Below are positions 23,202-23,261 of a stretch of 23,261 bases of DNA, piece after piece. The stretch's first letter is position 1, and each line of letters starts with the position of its first letter. The position numbers were made by a program, and so were the translations under genes. The notes under the pieces were generated by a model, which did no database searches, was not told where the DNA came from, and saw nothing but the letters and a program-made list of their open reading frames with translations. Source of the DNA: an uncultured Lachnospiraceae bacterium (GTDB lineage: Bacteria > Bacillota > Clostridia > Lachnospirales > Lachnospiraceae); NCBI GenBank assembly GCA_910577825.1, contig CAJTOK010000055.1, positions 1-23,261 of the forward strand, written 5' to 3'.

Positions 23202-23261
23202 AGAAATCCCATTTCCACCAAAACAGCAGGTATTTGAGTATTCCGCAAAACATAATAGTTT

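Overview
The window comes from a low-GC Gram-positive Clostridia genome, most likely a Lachnospiraceae gut anaerobe. This rests on AT-rich DNA, strong AGGAGG-type ribosome sites, the clostridial gene order rimP-nusA-rnpM-L7Ae-infB-rbfA-nrnA-truB-ribF, and the look of the proteins. There is no rRNA operon, CRISPR array or intact mobile element.

Region 1 (about 84-8714) is the classical transcription/translation operon: ribosome maturation (rimP, rbfA), transcription elongation (nusA), RNase P modulation (rnpM/ylxR), an L7Ae/YlxQ RNA-binding protein, initiation factor 2 (infB), nanoRNA/pAp hydrolysis (nrnA), tRNA pseudouridylation (truB) and FMN/FAD synthesis (ribF). It starts at a sigma-A promoter with a palindrome on its -10 and a terminator-like leader hairpin before rimP. 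Region 2 (8711-12938) holds alaS, driven by a perfect consensus promoter lying across the ribF stop, then a MATE exporter and a bidirectional terminator shared with the converging gene. Region 3 (12952-16776) holds a large minus-strand arylsulfate sulfotransferase without signal peptide, an aldo/keto reductase with its own promoter, a MIF/tautomerase-like protein and a terminator.

Region 4 (16799-18169) is decayed: two divergent genes (a SpoIID/peptidoglycan-binding protein and a class II glutamine amidotransferase) have both lost their 5' ends, as if one deletion removed the DNA between them. Region 5 (18265-22964) is a cysteine and Fe-S/sulfur-transfer cluster: cysK, a 30-codon small ORF, a long RNA hairpin, a tRNA-Cys-like cloverleaf (anticodon GCA) directly upstream of an IscR-like Rrf2 regulator, an mnmA (tRNA 2-thiouridylase) remnant with internal deletions, nifS, nifU and cysE. 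CysE makes O-acetylserine, CysK turns it into cysteine, NifS takes sulfur from cysteine, NifU assembles clusters, and the Rrf2 protein probably senses Fe-S or cysteine status. Region 6 (22984-23261) is the N-terminus of an SGNH hydrolase fused to what looks like the right end of an IS200/IS605 element.

The most unusual observation is the tRNA-Cys-like cloverleaf beside a long hairpin inside a cysteine/Fe-S cluster. It has an A where tRNA-Cys carries U73 and a degenerate D-loop, so it may be a regulatory tRNA mimic, a non-canonical tRNA or a decaying tRNA gene.
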